A model generated the notes under the pieces. It was given only the letters and a program-made list of their open reading frames with translations. It was not told where the DNA came from and did no database searches. Of a stretch of 64,000 nucleotides of DNA, positions 8,623 through 17,467 are shown piece after piece. Position 1 is the stretch's first letter. Each line of letters opens with the position of its first letter. Position numbers and translations under genes: made by a program. This DNA comes from Novosphingobium hassiacum (lineage in GTDB: Bacteria > Pseudomonadota > Alphaproteobacteria > Sphingomonadales > Sphingomonadaceae), in assembly GCF_014196055.1 (NCBI RefSeq), contig NZ_JACICY010000001.1:572203-636202 (forward strand). Direction: 5' to 3'.

Positions 8623-10779
8623 ATGGCTGAGCGCTCATTTGCCAAGGAGGTCGAGCACCTTCGCCTCGGCGACGGTGAGACGTTCAAGGGTGAGGCGATC
8701 CTTGCGATCACCAAGGGGCTGCTGCAGGCGGGCGTTTCCTACGTCGGCGGGTATCAGGGTTCGCCCATCTCGCACCTGATGGATGTGCTTGCGGACGCGA
8801 AGGACATTCTCGACGAACTGGGCGTGAACTTCCAGAGTTCGGCCAACGAAGCAACGGCTGCGGCCATGCTTTCCGCCTCGGTCATGTACCCCTTGCGCGG
8901 TGCGGTGGCGTGGAAGTCCACGGTGGGCACCAACGTCGCTTCCGATGCGCTGGCCAACCTTGCATCGGGCGGAGTGACCGGCGGGGCCATGGTCATCATC
9001 GGGGAAGATTATGGCGAAGGCTCCTCGATCATGCAGGAGCGCACGCACGCCTTTGCGATGAAATCGCAAATGTGGTTGCTCGATCCGCGCCCCGACCATT
9101 CTTGCATCGTTGACCTGATCGAAAAGGGATTCCAGCTTTCCGAAGTATCGAATACCCCGGTGATGCTCGAAGTGCGCGTGCGCACCTGCCACATGCACGG
9201 CAGCTTTGTGGCCAAGGACAACGTTCGCCCGGTATTCACGCTGGAAGACGCCCGCAATAGCCCCAAGCGCGATCTGGACCGCATCGTGCTGCCACCGGCG
9301 GCCTATCTGCACGAGCAGGAAAAGATCCTGCACCGCCTGCCCGCCGCGATCAATTTCGTGCGGGACAACAAGCTGAACGAATGGTTCGGCCCATCAAAAG
9401 GCAAGGTTGGCATCGTGCTGCAGGGCGGGATGTACAACAACGTGATCCGTGCGCTGCAGTACCTCGGCCTGTCCGATGCGTACGGGAATACCCAAGTTCC
9501 TCTCTACGTGATGAACGTGACTTATCCGGTGATCGACAGCGAGATCGCCGAGTTTGCGGACGGCAAGGACTCGATCCTAATGGTCGAGGAAGGGCAGCCC
9601 GAGTACCTGGAACAGGCCGTCAACACGATCCTGAAGCGCCGTAATCATACCGCGCGGGTTCAGGGCAAGGATGTTCTGCCGATGGGCGGCGACTACACGG
9701 TTCAGGCGCTGATGAGCGGGATCGGCGCGTTCATCGAACAGAACCACCCTCACCTGCTGGGCAATCGTCCACCCCTTCCCGATGCGCGCGAGGCGCTGGC
9801 CTTGCCAGAGGTCGAGAAGCTCAAGTCAGTCGTACCGAGCCGTCCGCCCGGCCTGTGCACGGGCTGCCCTGAACGTCCGATCTTCGCCGCGATGAAAATG
9901 GTCAATGAGGATCTTGGTGAACATCACGTGTCGGCCGACATCGGCTGCCATCTCTTTTCGATCCTGCCGCCGTTCAACATCGGTTCGACGACGATGGGCT
10001 TTGGACTTGGCGGCGCATCGGCGTCGGCCTTTGGCCAGAAGGGGGGCAAGCGTTCGATCGCGGTGATGGGTGACGGCGGATTCTGGCACAATGGCCTGAC
10101 CAGCGGTATCGGCAACGCCGTCTTCAACAAGCACGACGGCGTTTTCCTGATCGTCGACAACTACTACTCGTCGGCCACAGGCGGGCAGGATATCCTGTCT
10201 TCGCGCGCAACCAACGGCAATCGCAAGACCAACAACCCGATCATCAAGGCAGTTGAAGGCGTCGGCGCTACGTGGATCCGCGAAGTCGACCGGACCTATG
10301 ATGTCGGCAAGATGAAAAAGGTGCTGACCGAGGCCCTGACCACCAAGGAGGCGGGGCCGAAGATCATCATCGCCTCGTCCGAATGCATGCTCAACAAGCA
10401 GCGCCGGGTGAAGCCATTGGTGGCCAAGGCGATCAAGGACGGCAAGCGCATGGTGAAGGAGCGCTTTGGCGTGGACGAGGACGTCTGCACTGGCGATCAT
10501 GCCTGCATTCGCCTGTCCGGTTGCCCTTCGCTGTCCGTCAAACAGCTGGACGATCCGCTGCGTGACGATCCGGTGGCGGCAATCGACAATACCTGCGTCG
10601 GCTGCGGCAACTGTGGCGAGGTTTCGGAGGCTGCGGTGCTTTGCCCGTCGTTCTACCGCGCCGATGTGATCCACAATCCCACGTGGTGGGACAAATTCAA
10701 GGCGCGCCTGTCGATGACTGTCGTAAACTCCCTGCAAGCGCGCCGTTCGCGCAGCCGGGTCGCGGTGGAGTTCGCATGA
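8623..10779 (+). CDS. iorA: Indolepyruvate/arylpyruvate:ferredoxin oxidoreductase, ThDP subunit
   Basis: 718-residue alpha subunit of the indolepyruvate ferredoxin oxidoreductase family. It decarboxylates an arylpyruvate with CoA, giving the arylacetyl-CoA and reduced ferredoxin. The N-terminal pyrimidine-binding part (SYVGGYQGSPISHL) and the ThDP/Mg motif GDGGFWHNGLTSGIGNAVFN (around residue 490) are clear. The C-terminus has two [4Fe-4S] cysteine groups: CTGDHACIRLSGCP and CVGCGNCGEVSEAAVLCP. ATG at 8623 follows a strong CGGAGGAACG site. It overlaps iorB by 4 bases (ATGA). No ferredoxin gene is in view. The exact keto acid is unknown; indolepyruvate, phenylpyruvate or hydroxyphenylpyruvate are all possible. 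Confidence 0.92.
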   Translation: MAERSFAKEVEHLRLGDGETFKGEAILAITKGLLQAGVSYVGGYQGSPISHLMDVLADAKDILDELGVNFQSSANEATAAAMLSASVMYPLRGAVAWKSTVGTNVASDALANLASGGVTGGAMVIIGEDYGEGSSIMQERTHAFAMKSQMWLLDPRPDHSCIVDLIEKGFQLSEVSNTPVMLEVRVRTCHMHGSFVAKDNVRPVFTLEDARNSPKRDLDRIVLPPAAYLHEQEKILHRLPAAINFVRDNKLNEWFGPSKGKVGIVLQGGMYNNVIRALQYLGLSDAYGNTQVPLYVMNVTYPVIDSEIAEFADGKDSILMVEEGQPEYLEQAVNTILKRRNHTARVQGKDVLPMGGDYTVQALMSGIGAFIEQNHPHLLGNRPPLPDAREALALPEVEKLKSVVPSRPPGLCTGCPERPIFAAMKMVNEDLGEHHVSADIGCHLFSILPPFNIGSTTMGFGLGGASASAFGQKGGKRSIAVMGDGGFWHNGLTSGIGNAVFNKHDGVFLIVDNYYSSATGGQDILSSRATNGNRKTNNPIIKAVEGVGATWIREVDRTYDVGKMKKVLTEALTTKEAGPKIIIASSECMLNKQRRVKPLVAKAIKDGKRMVKERFGVDEDVCTGDHACIRLSGCPSLSVKQLDDPLRDDPVAAIDNTCVGCGNCGEVSEAAVLCPSFYRADVIHNPTWWDKFKARLSMTVVNSLQARRSRSRVAVEFA

Positions 10780-12377
10780 TGCGTGACGAGACTGTCCGCT
10801 TGGCCCTTGCCCCCGCCGGCGATGCTACCGAACGCCCGATCTCCATCGCCATCGTTGCCATGGGCGGCCAAGGTGGCGGCGTCTTGACCGGATGGGTGGT
10901 CAAGCTGGCCGAGGATGCAGGCTGGGTTGCCCAATCCACCTCAGTTCCCGGTGTCGCGCAGCGCACCGGAGCGACGATCTACTATGTCGAGATGATGCGC
11001 GCGCAGGATGGCCGCAAGCCGATCCTTGCTCAGATGCCCACGCCGGGCGATGTCGATGTCGTGCTCGCTTCGGAGTTCATGGAAGCCGGCCGGTCGATCC
11101 TGCGCGGGATCGTCACGCCGGGCCGCACCACACTCATCGCATCCGATCACCGTTCGCTGGCCATCTCGGAAAAGAGCGCGCCCGGGCTCGGGATTGCCGA
11201 CAGCAGCGCCGTGACCGACGCGATTGGCGTGGCAGCACGGCAGGAAATCATCTTCGACATGAACGCGCTGGCCATCGAAAACGGCAGTGTGATCTCCTCG
11301 GCGATGTTCGGTGCGCTGGCGGGTTCGGGCGCGCTGCCCTTCCCGCTCGAAGCCTATCACGCGGTAATCGGGACGGGTGGCAAGGGGGCGGCCGCAAGCT
11401 TGCGGGCCTTCGGCGCTGCTTTCGAACGAACGGTTGCCATGGCTGAAACTGCAAACGCAGAGCCTGTGGCCCCTGCAGCCACACCTGCGCCCAAACCCGA
11501 CGCAGCAATCCCGCGTTTCCGTGATCACCGGATGGACACGCTTGCGCGCCGTGTCGATGCGCTTGAACTGCCCCGCCCTGCCGCTGAACTGGCGCTGCGC
11601 GGCTTGGCCAAAGTCGTCGATTTTCAGGACCTCGACTATGGTTCGGAATATCTCGAACGCTTGGAACGCATACACCAGATCGATCAGATGCTTGGTGATG
11701 CGACAGCATCAGAAACGGGCCATGCTCATGAATTGACGGCGCAGACGGCAAAGTACCTCGCCAATGCGATGGCCTATGACGACATCGTGCGCGTGGCCGA
11801 TCTCAAGACCCGAGCCGGCCGCCGCCAACGCATCGTCGATGAAGTAGGTGCAAGGGAAGACCAGATCCTGCATACGACCGAATACATGCATCCCCGACTG
11901 GAAGAGCTGGCCGGGATCCTTCCGGCAGGCTTTGCCCGCTGGCTGCAACGGCAGACCGGCCTTTACGGCTGGCTCGACCGCCGGATCGACAAGGGGCGCC
12001 GCGTGCGCACGTATTCAGCCGGGTGGTTTGTGCTGCTCTACATCGTTGGTGGACTGCGCAGCTGGAGGCGCGCGTCATTGCGCCACGCCACCGAAATGGC
12101 GCATATCGAAGCGTGGCTGGCACAAGCCGTCCAGGCCGCACAGTACGACTATGCACTGGGCGTCGAGATCGTGAAGTGCCGTCGCCTGATCAAGGGCTAT
12201 TCCGACACGCACGAGCGCAGCCAGTCCAAGTTTGCGAAAGTTACCGCCGCGATCCAGCAGCTGTTCGGTCGTGACGATGCCGCCAAATGGGCGAGCCGCC
12301 TGCGCGAGACCGCCATCCGCGACGGCGAGGGTGGCGATCTGGATGGCTTGATCAAGACGATCCGCTCATTTGCCTGA
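10776..12377 (+). CDS. iorB: Indolepyruvate oxidoreductase subunit B with C-terminal DUF6537
   Basis: 533-residue beta subunit. Residues ~25-215 are the pyruvate-ferredoxin oxidoreductase gamma-type domain (MGGQGGGVLTGWVV, PGVAQRTGATIYYVEMM) that binds the CoA-handling face of the complex. The rest matches the alpha-helical C-terminal extension (DUF6537) seen in proteobacterial IorB proteins, longer than the ~200-residue archaeal subunit. An Ala/Pro-rich linker (about residues 230-245) separates the parts. ATG at 10776 overlaps the iorA stop as ATGA, which implies translational coupling and a stoichiometric complex. The next gene is 84 bp on. Confidence 0.9.
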   Translation: MMRDETVRLALAPAGDATERPISIAIVAMGGQGGGVLTGWVVKLAEDAGWVAQSTSVPGVAQRTGATIYYVEMMRAQDGRKPILAQMPTPGDVDVVLASEFMEAGRSILRGIVTPGRTTLIASDHRSLAISEKSAPGLGIADSSAVTDAIGVAARQEIIFDMNALAIENGSVISSAMFGALAGSGALPFPLEAYHAVIGTGGKGAAASLRAFGAAFERTVAMAETANAEPVAPAATPAPKPDAAIPRFRDHRMDTLARRVDALELPRPAAELALRGLAKVVDFQDLDYGSEYLERLERIHQIDQMLGDATASETGHAHELTAQTAKYLANAMAYDDIVRVADLKTRAGRRQRIVDEVGAREDQILHTTEYMHPRLEELAGILPAGFARWLQRQTGLYGWLDRRIDKGRRVRTYSAGWFVLLYIVGGLRSWRRASLRHATEMAHIEAWLAQAVQAAQYDYALGVEIVKCRRLIKGYSDTHERSQSKFAKVTAAIQQLFGRDDAAKWASRLRETAIRDGEGGDLDGLIKTIRSFA

Positions 12378-12461
12378 GGCACCTTGCAGCGCTTGCCTCG
12401 ATAGGGGCAAGGCTGCAAGAAGCTCTCCTCGCCTCCCAGAAGAGTTGATCGGCCAAGGTTT

Positions 12462-12920
12462 ATGCAAGCGCGCAGTTGGGAAGTCCGCCTCTGGGTCAGC
12501 GCCCTTTCGCTCCAGTCTGAGCTCTATGCCCGCCTCAACCGCACGATGACGCGGGAATGCGGGTTGACGCTGGCAAAGTACGATTTCCTTGCCCAGATAT
12601 ACGGTCTGCCGCAGGGGCTGACCCTTGGCGATTTGACCCGCAAACTGAAGGTCACCGGCGGCAATGTAACCGGCCTTGCCAAACGGCTTGTTGCCGATGG
12701 CCTCATCACGCGCGAGATGTCGGCAACCGATCGTCGCTCATTCATCGTCACGATCACACGGCAAGGTGCGGTGGCCTTCGAGGCGGCCCGCGCACGCCAC
12801 GATACGCTGGTGCACGAATGGCTTCACGGTCTGCCAGGCGCCGATCTGGAGCAGGCCGTCGGCGTGCTGGAACAGGTCAGGGGCAAACTGGCGCGAACTG
12901 ATGCAAGCCATGCCGGATAA
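12462..12920 (+). CDS. MarR family transcriptional regulator (first of a pair)
   Basis: 152-residue winged-helix regulator: helices from LYARLNRTMTRECGLTLAKYDFL, recognition helix region LTRKLKVTGGNVTGLAKRLVADGLI, and wing SATDRRSFIVTITRQG. MarR dimers normally repress a nearby operon and release DNA on binding a phenolic or CoA-type ligand. Its end overlaps the next marR gene by 20 bases, so both are made from one message. The pair sits between iorAB and the acyl-CoA ligase run, whose upstream regions carry related ATGCA palindromes. Confidence 0.88.
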   Translation: MQARSWEVRLWVSALSLQSELYARLNRTMTRECGLTLAKYDFLAQIYGLPQGLTLGDLTRKLKVTGGNVTGLAKRLVADGLITREMSATDRRSFIVTITRQGAVAFEAARARHDTLVHEWLHGLPGADLEQAVGVLEQVRGKLARTDASHAG

Positions 12921-13365
12921 CCCGTCGCCACCCGCAACGCTCGCCGAACTTGAGGCTCAGCTGTCCTATTTGGTCAACCGACTGGCAAGCCACAGCCAGT
13001 CTCGCTTGGGCATCATGCTGAAGCAGTGCGGCGCTTCACTAATTGTCCTGCGCACGCTGTCAGTGCTGCATATCGAGCACGGTCTGACCATCAACGAGAT
13101 TGCCGAACGCACTTTCAGCGAGCAGTCCAAGGCCAGTCGCACAATCGATTCGATGGTCGCCGCAGGTCTTGTTGAGCGCCATACTCCCGATACCGACCTT
13201 CGCCGCCGTGAAGTTGTACTCACCGATGCGGGACGCGCATTGCTGTTTGCTTGCTGGCCGGAAATGGAAGCGTTCCATACCCTTGTGACCAAAGGCATTT
13301 CCAAGGAAGATCTGGCCGCTACGCGACGCGTGCTGCTGGCGATGACCGCAAACCTGCGGTCCTAA
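12901..13365 (+). CDS. MarR family transcriptional regulator (second of a pair)
   Basis: 154-residue MarR protein, clearly different in sequence from its neighbour: SRLGIMLKQCGASLIVLRTLSVL, then the recognition region INEIAERTFSEQSKASRTIDSMVAAGLV and wing DTDLRRREVVLTDAG. The ATG at 12901 gives a 20-base overlap with the previous gene; an ATG at 12910 is an alternative with an 11-base overlap. Two different MarR proteins in one transcript could form heterodimers or answer to two intermediates of the same pathway; that is inference. Confidence 0.85.
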   Translation: MQAMPDNPSPPATLAELEAQLSYLVNRLASHSQSRLGIMLKQCGASLIVLRTLSVLHIEHGLTINEIAERTFSEQSKASRTIDSMVAAGLVERHTPDTDLRRREVVLTDAGRALLFACWPEMEAFHTLVTKGISKEDLAATRRVLLAMTANLRS

Positions 13366-13425
13366 TCAATCCTTGCCGGAAGCGTGCACAGGGCGACTTG
13401 ACGAAATTTACTTTATAGCTCAATT

Positions 13426-13433
13426 TATGCATA
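13426..13433. promoter_or_regulatory. TATGCATA palindrome upstream of the acyl-CoA ligase
   Basis: An 8-bp perfect palindrome in an AT-rich stretch 25 bases before the GTG start of the ligase, sharing the ATGCA core with the site ahead of iorA. A TTGACG box at 13398-13403 could be a -35 element; no clear -10 box follows. Operator function is inferred. Confidence 0.4.
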
Positions 13434-13458
13434 TAGATATTTATTGGAGAAAGAGGGC

Positions 13459-15093
13459 GTGAGTTTGCTAGACCGGGATGGACCGGGCGAAACCGTATTC
13501 TCCCGCTTTGCCGGTACGGCAGCGCGCTTTCCCGAAAAACCATTTCTGAACATCCTGCCAGAGACGGCAGAGGTCTATGGCATCGAAGCGGGCGAGATCA
13601 CGTACGCCCAGATGTACGCGGCTGCGTCGCTACGCCGTTCCGCGCTGGCAGCAGCGAACGTGGGCATGGGCACGCGCATCGGCCTGTTGCTGGAAAATCG
13701 CCCGGTATTTCTGGAAATCTTTCTTGCTGCCAACAGCCTTGGCGCATCGGTGGTGCCGATCAATCCTGATTTGCGTTCGGCCGAGCTGGAATACCTCGTT
13801 TCGCATTCGGAAATGTCGCTCGCCTTCGTGACTGCGCCGCGGCGTGACGAAGTTTCGGCGGCTGCCATTGCCGGGGGCAATCCGATTCCCTGCATCACGC
13901 CGGAAGACATCATTCCCGCGCTTTCACGCCCGGCAACGGCCAACGCCCAACTCGGTCCATCGACCGAAGCTGCACTGCTCTACACCTCGGGCACTACCGG
14001 ACGCCCGAAGGGTTGCGTGCTGTCCAACGAATACTTCCTCCACTCGGGCGACTGGTATCGCGATACCGGAGGGATCATCGCGTTGCAGGATGGCCAGGAA
14101 CGGATGCTCACGCCGCTGCCTGTGTTCCACATGAACGCGCTTTCGGTATCGGTCATGGCGATGATTACCGTCGGCGGATGTCTGATTATCCTTGATCGGT
14201 TCCACCCGCGCTCATGGTGGCAATCGGTGCGCGACAGTGGTGCGACGTGCCTGCATTATCTTGGCGTTATGCCGGCCATGCTGATGAACGCGCCTGAAAA
14301 CGAGGCAGACCGCAACCATGCAGTGCGCTTCGGCTTTGGTGCCGGATCGCCGCGCGAACTGCATGGCCCGTTCGAGGAGCGCTTCGGCTTTCCGCTGGTC
14401 GAAGCGTGGGCGATGACCGAAACCGGTAGCGGCGGTGTGATCTGCGCGTCCAGGGAACCGCGCAAGGTGGGCACAAGCTGCTTCGGGCGCCCTGGCCAGG
14501 ATATGGAAATTCGTATCGTCGACGATGCGGCCAACGAGGTGGCTACGAACGTTCCAGGAGAGCTGCTCGTGCGCCGTGCAGGCGCAAATCCGCGTTATGG
14601 CTTTTTCAGCGAATACCTCAAGAACCCGGAAGCCACTGCCGAAGCATGGGAAGGTGGCTGGTTCCATACCGGCGACATTGTCGAGCGTGATGCCGATGGT
14701 GACCTCCACTTCGTGGACCGCAAGAAGAACGTGATCCGCCGTTCGGGCGAGAACATTGCAGCCGTGGAAGTCGAAGCCATTCTGGCGCGTCACCCCGCGA
14801 TACGCGAAGTTGCCGTGGCGGCTACGCGCGATGCCGTCCGCGGGGACGAAGTAGCAGCGCTGGTGGTTTGCGACGATGCCGGGCAGCCCGCCGAAACAGC
14901 CAGCGAAATCGTACGCTGGGCCTTGGGACAAATGGCCTATTACAAGGCACCGGGCTGGCTGGGCTTTGTAAATAGCCTGCCACGTACGCCGACCGAAAAG
15001 ATCATGCGCGCGGCGTTGAAGGACGTGGTGGAAGAGAAGATGCAGCGCGGCGAACTGCATGACACGCGCGCGCTCAAAAAGCGTCAGGCATGA
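13459..15093 (+). CDS. AMP-forming acyl-CoA ligase
   Basis: 544-residue acyl/aryl-CoA synthetase of the ANL superfamily; it adenylates a carboxylic acid and transfers it to CoA. The P-loop YTSGTTGRPKG, the ETGSGG motif after WAMT, the GWFHTGDI hinge region and the C-terminal catalytic Lys in RTPTEKIMRAAL are all present. The start is GTG at 13459, with GGAGA at 13446-13450 eight bases ahead; an in-frame TTG at 13444 is less likely. It overlaps the thiolase-like gene by ATGA. Substrate is unknown; the neighbours suggest an aryl-alkanoic acid, to be shortened by the next two gene products. Confidence 0.9.
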   Translation: MSLLDRDGPGETVFSRFAGTAARFPEKPFLNILPETAEVYGIEAGEITYAQMYAAASLRRSALAAANVGMGTRIGLLLENRPVFLEIFLAANSLGASVVPINPDLRSAELEYLVSHSEMSLAFVTAPRRDEVSAAAIAGGNPIPCITPEDIIPALSRPATANAQLGPSTEAALLYTSGTTGRPKGCVLSNEYFLHSGDWYRDTGGIIALQDGQERMLTPLPVFHMNALSVSVMAMITVGGCLIILDRFHPRSWWQSVRDSGATCLHYLGVMPAMLMNAPENEADRNHAVRFGFGAGSPRELHGPFEERFGFPLVEAWAMTETGSGGVICASREPRKVGTSCFGRPGQDMEIRIVDDAANEVATNVPGELLVRRAGANPRYGFFSEYLKNPEATAEAWEGGWFHTGDIVERDADGDLHFVDRKKNVIRRSGENIAAVEVEAILARHPAIREVAVAATRDAVRGDEVAALVVCDDAGQPAETASEIVRWALGQMAYYKAPGWLGFVNSLPRTPTEKIMRAALKDVVEEKMQRGELHDTRALKKRQA

Positions 15094-16262
15094 GCAAGGC
15101 GCAGGCGCCCTACACCGGTGTGGCGGTCTGTGCACCGATCACGGTGCCTTACCAGCGTTTTTCGGCAGAGCCGGCACACTGGTGGGCCGGGCGCGCATTG
15201 CGCCACTTGCGCGCGATGACCGGATTGGGCCCCTCGGACATTGACGGCTTCTGCTTTGCCAGTTTTTCGTCCGGGCCGGATTCAGCGGTCGGCATGATCC
15301 AGCATCTGGGGCTTAGCCCACGCTGGCTGGATCATATCCCTACTGGCGGGGCAAGCGGCGTCATGGCCTTGCGCCGCGCAGCGCGGGCCGTGCAATGTGG
15401 CGACGCCGAACTGGTTGTATGCCTGGCTGCAGACACCAACCAGATCGATAGCTTCCGCCACAGTCTTGCCGGTTTTTCACGCTTTTCACAGGACGCTGTC
15501 TATCCGTATGGATTTGGCGGCCCAAATGCCACGTTTGCCCTGATCACCGACGCTTACATGCGCGAATATGGCGTAACGCGAGAAGAATTTGGCAAACTTT
15601 GCCTGGCGCAGCGCGCCAATGCCGGATCGAATCCGATGGCCTTGCAGCGCAAGCCCCTCACGCTCGATGCATACATGGCAGCGCGCCCGATCGCCGATCC
15701 TGTCCACCTGTTCGATTGCGTCATGCCTTGCGCAGGAGCCGAGGCGTTTATCGTGACAACCCCGGAACGGGCGGAGGCGCTTGGGCTGAAGATGGCGCAG
15801 GTTCTTGCCACGATCGAACGTCACAACGCTTTCCCGCAGGACCCCGTGCAGTCGCGCGGGGGCTGGGCCATGGACATCGACAGCTTCTGGGAGACGGCCC
15901 GCATAACGCCGGCGGACGTCGATGTGCTGCAAGTCTATGATGACTATCCGGTCATCGTTGCGATGCAGATCGAGGATCTTGGCTTCTGCGAAAAAGGCCA
16001 AGTGGTGCAATTCATTCGGGCCAACGACTTTACCATCACGGGCGACCTGCCGCTTAACACCAACGGTGGACAGCTTTCGGCAGGGCAGGCCGGTGCGGCA
16101 GGCGGATTCCAGAATGTGACCGAGGGCCTGCGCCAGATTCTGCACATGCCACTGGGCGATCAGGTGCCTGACGCGCGCATCGCCGCAGTTTCGGGGTTCG
16201 GATTGGTCAACTACGATCGTGGCGTCTGTACGGGTGCAGCACTGCTGGAGGCGCTGCCATGA
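15090..16262 (+). CDS. SCP-x/Ltp2-type thiolase-fold protein lacking catalytic Cys and His
   Basis: 390-residue thiolase-fold protein of the lipid-transfer (SCP-x-like) branch. The nucleophile Cys position reads Gly in TGGASG (about residue 87), and the GHP motif of true thiolases reads GQA in NTNGGQLSAGQAGAAGG; a late Cys remains in RGVCTGAA. Family knowledge: Ltp2-type members without these residues act as retro-aldolases on steroid side-chain CoA thioesters, working with a DUF35 partner. Here the very next gene (overlapping by ATGA) encodes a DUF35-type zinc-ribbon/OB domain. An aldolase cleaving a 3-hydroxyacyl-CoA to an aldehyde or ketone plus a shorter acyl-CoA is inferred; a CoA-binding accessory role cannot be excluded. 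Confidence 0.82.
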   Translation: MSKAQAPYTGVAVCAPITVPYQRFSAEPAHWWAGRALRHLRAMTGLGPSDIDGFCFASFSSGPDSAVGMIQHLGLSPRWLDHIPTGGASGVMALRRAARAVQCGDAELVVCLAADTNQIDSFRHSLAGFSRFSQDAVYPYGFGGPNATFALITDAYMREYGVTREEFGKLCLAQRANAGSNPMALQRKPLTLDAYMAARPIADPVHLFDCVMPCAGAEAFIVTTPERAEALGLKMAQVLATIERHNAFPQDPVQSRGGWAMDIDSFWETARITPADVDVLQVYDDYPVIVAMQIEDLGFCEKGQVVQFIRANDFTITGDLPLNTNGGQLSAGQAGAAGGFQNVTEGLRQILHMPLGDQVPDARIAAVSGFGLVNYDRGVCTGAALLEALP

Positions 16263-17467
16263 CCGCAACGCGCGAAAAACGTGACCCGCTTGCCCGCAAG
16301 CGCCTGCGCCATGTTCCCATGGGCCTGCGCAGCAGGGCGATGCACGCCCTCTCGGCCCGCGCAGCGCAGGGACGCTTTGTGCTGCAGGCCTGCACCGAAT
16401 GCGGCAATGTCACCTATCCACCGCGCGATGCCTGTCCGCAATGCTGGGGCGAACTTTCTTGGCAGGATCAGCCCGACGGCGGCCAGGTTTTGTGCGAAAC
16501 GACCGTCCGTGTTTCCACCGATCTCTATTTCAGAGATCACATGCCCTGGCGCATGGGCAAGGTCCTGCTGAATGCTGGTCCGGTAGCATTGGTTCACTTG
16601 CACGCAGCCTTGCATCCCGGCGACCAAACGGTGGTGCGGATGATGATCGATCGGGGTGGCAATGCAGCGCTTTTCGCCATCCCCGCAGAAGGAACTGATC
16701 TGATGAGCGATCCGCAGTGGCGCGAATTCGTGGTGCCTGTTGAAGGCCGCATTGCGCTGGTCAGCGATGCGCGATCCGCCATCGGGCGGGCCGTGGTGAA
16801 AGAACTGCAGGCGCGAGGTGCCGAGTTGGTCGTCGCAGGACTTCCCGGCCCATCGCTCGCCGCCGACGCCAATGACGCCGTATTCAACCTCGATCGCGTA
16901 CAAACGATCGCGCTCGATGTCACCGATGCAACGTCGGTGGCCGAGGCCGCGAGCAGGATCGGTGGCCCACTGGACATCGTCGTCAACACTGCCCGCCATG
17001 TTCGAACCGGCGGTGTCAGCGCCAATCCGGGTTTTGTCGAACAGCGCCGTGCGTTCGAAGTTTCGGCGATGGGTTTCTCCCGCCTTGCCAGCACGTTCGC
17101 ACCGATCCTGGCAGGCCGCCCCAACGGCGCCTTCGTAGATATCCTATCATCGTCGGCTCTGTGCGGCGAAGTGCACCAAGCAGGATTTGCAGCGGCTGAA
17201 GCTGCGCGGCATTCGCTGCTGCAGTCCCTCCGTCAAGAGATGCGGGCCACGGGTGTACGCGTGATGTCGGTCTTCACCGGGCCGGTCGAAGACGCTGATC
17301 ATCAACACGTCCCACCGCCAAAAGTCGCTCCATCCCGCATTGCTTCGAGCGTTGTCGATGCCCTGCTGAACGGTCGCGAACAGACCTGCGTCGGCGATGC
17401 CGCACAAGACGCAATGGAGCGCTGGCTGACCGATCCTGCCCTCTTTGTTCGGGAGAAGAACCTGTGA
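16259..17467 (+). CDS. Zinc-ribbon/OB-fold (DUF35) protein fused to a degenerate SDR domain
   Basis: 402 residues, two domains. Residues ~25-145 are a DUF35-type unit: rubredoxin-like zinc ribbon with Cys 45, 48, 59 and 62 (CTECGN and CPQC) followed by an OB fold; such units pair with thiolase-fold aldolases. Residues ~162-395 are a short-chain dehydrogenase fold, but the glycine-rich motif is altered (VSDARSAIG) and the catalytic YxxxK reads FAAAE (Phe310, Glu314) after a retained SSS at 297-299. The SDR half is therefore probably non-catalytic, perhaps structural. It overlaps both neighbours (ATGA before, GTGA after). This domain pairing is not one I know from described pathways. Confidence 0.85.
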   Translation: MTATREKRDPLARKRLRHVPMGLRSRAMHALSARAAQGRFVLQACTECGNVTYPPRDACPQCWGELSWQDQPDGGQVLCETTVRVSTDLYFRDHMPWRMGKVLLNAGPVALVHLHAALHPGDQTVVRMMIDRGGNAALFAIPAEGTDLMSDPQWREFVVPVEGRIALVSDARSAIGRAVVKELQARGAELVVAGLPGPSLAADANDAVFNLDRVQTIALDVTDATSVAEAASRIGGPLDIVVNTARHVRTGGVSANPGFVEQRRAFEVSAMGFSRLASTFAPILAGRPNGAFVDILSSSALCGEVHQAGFAAAEAARHSLLQSLRQEMRATGVRVMSVFTGPVEDADHQHVPPPKVAPSRIASSVVDALLNGREQTCVGDAAQDAMERWLTDPALFVREKNL

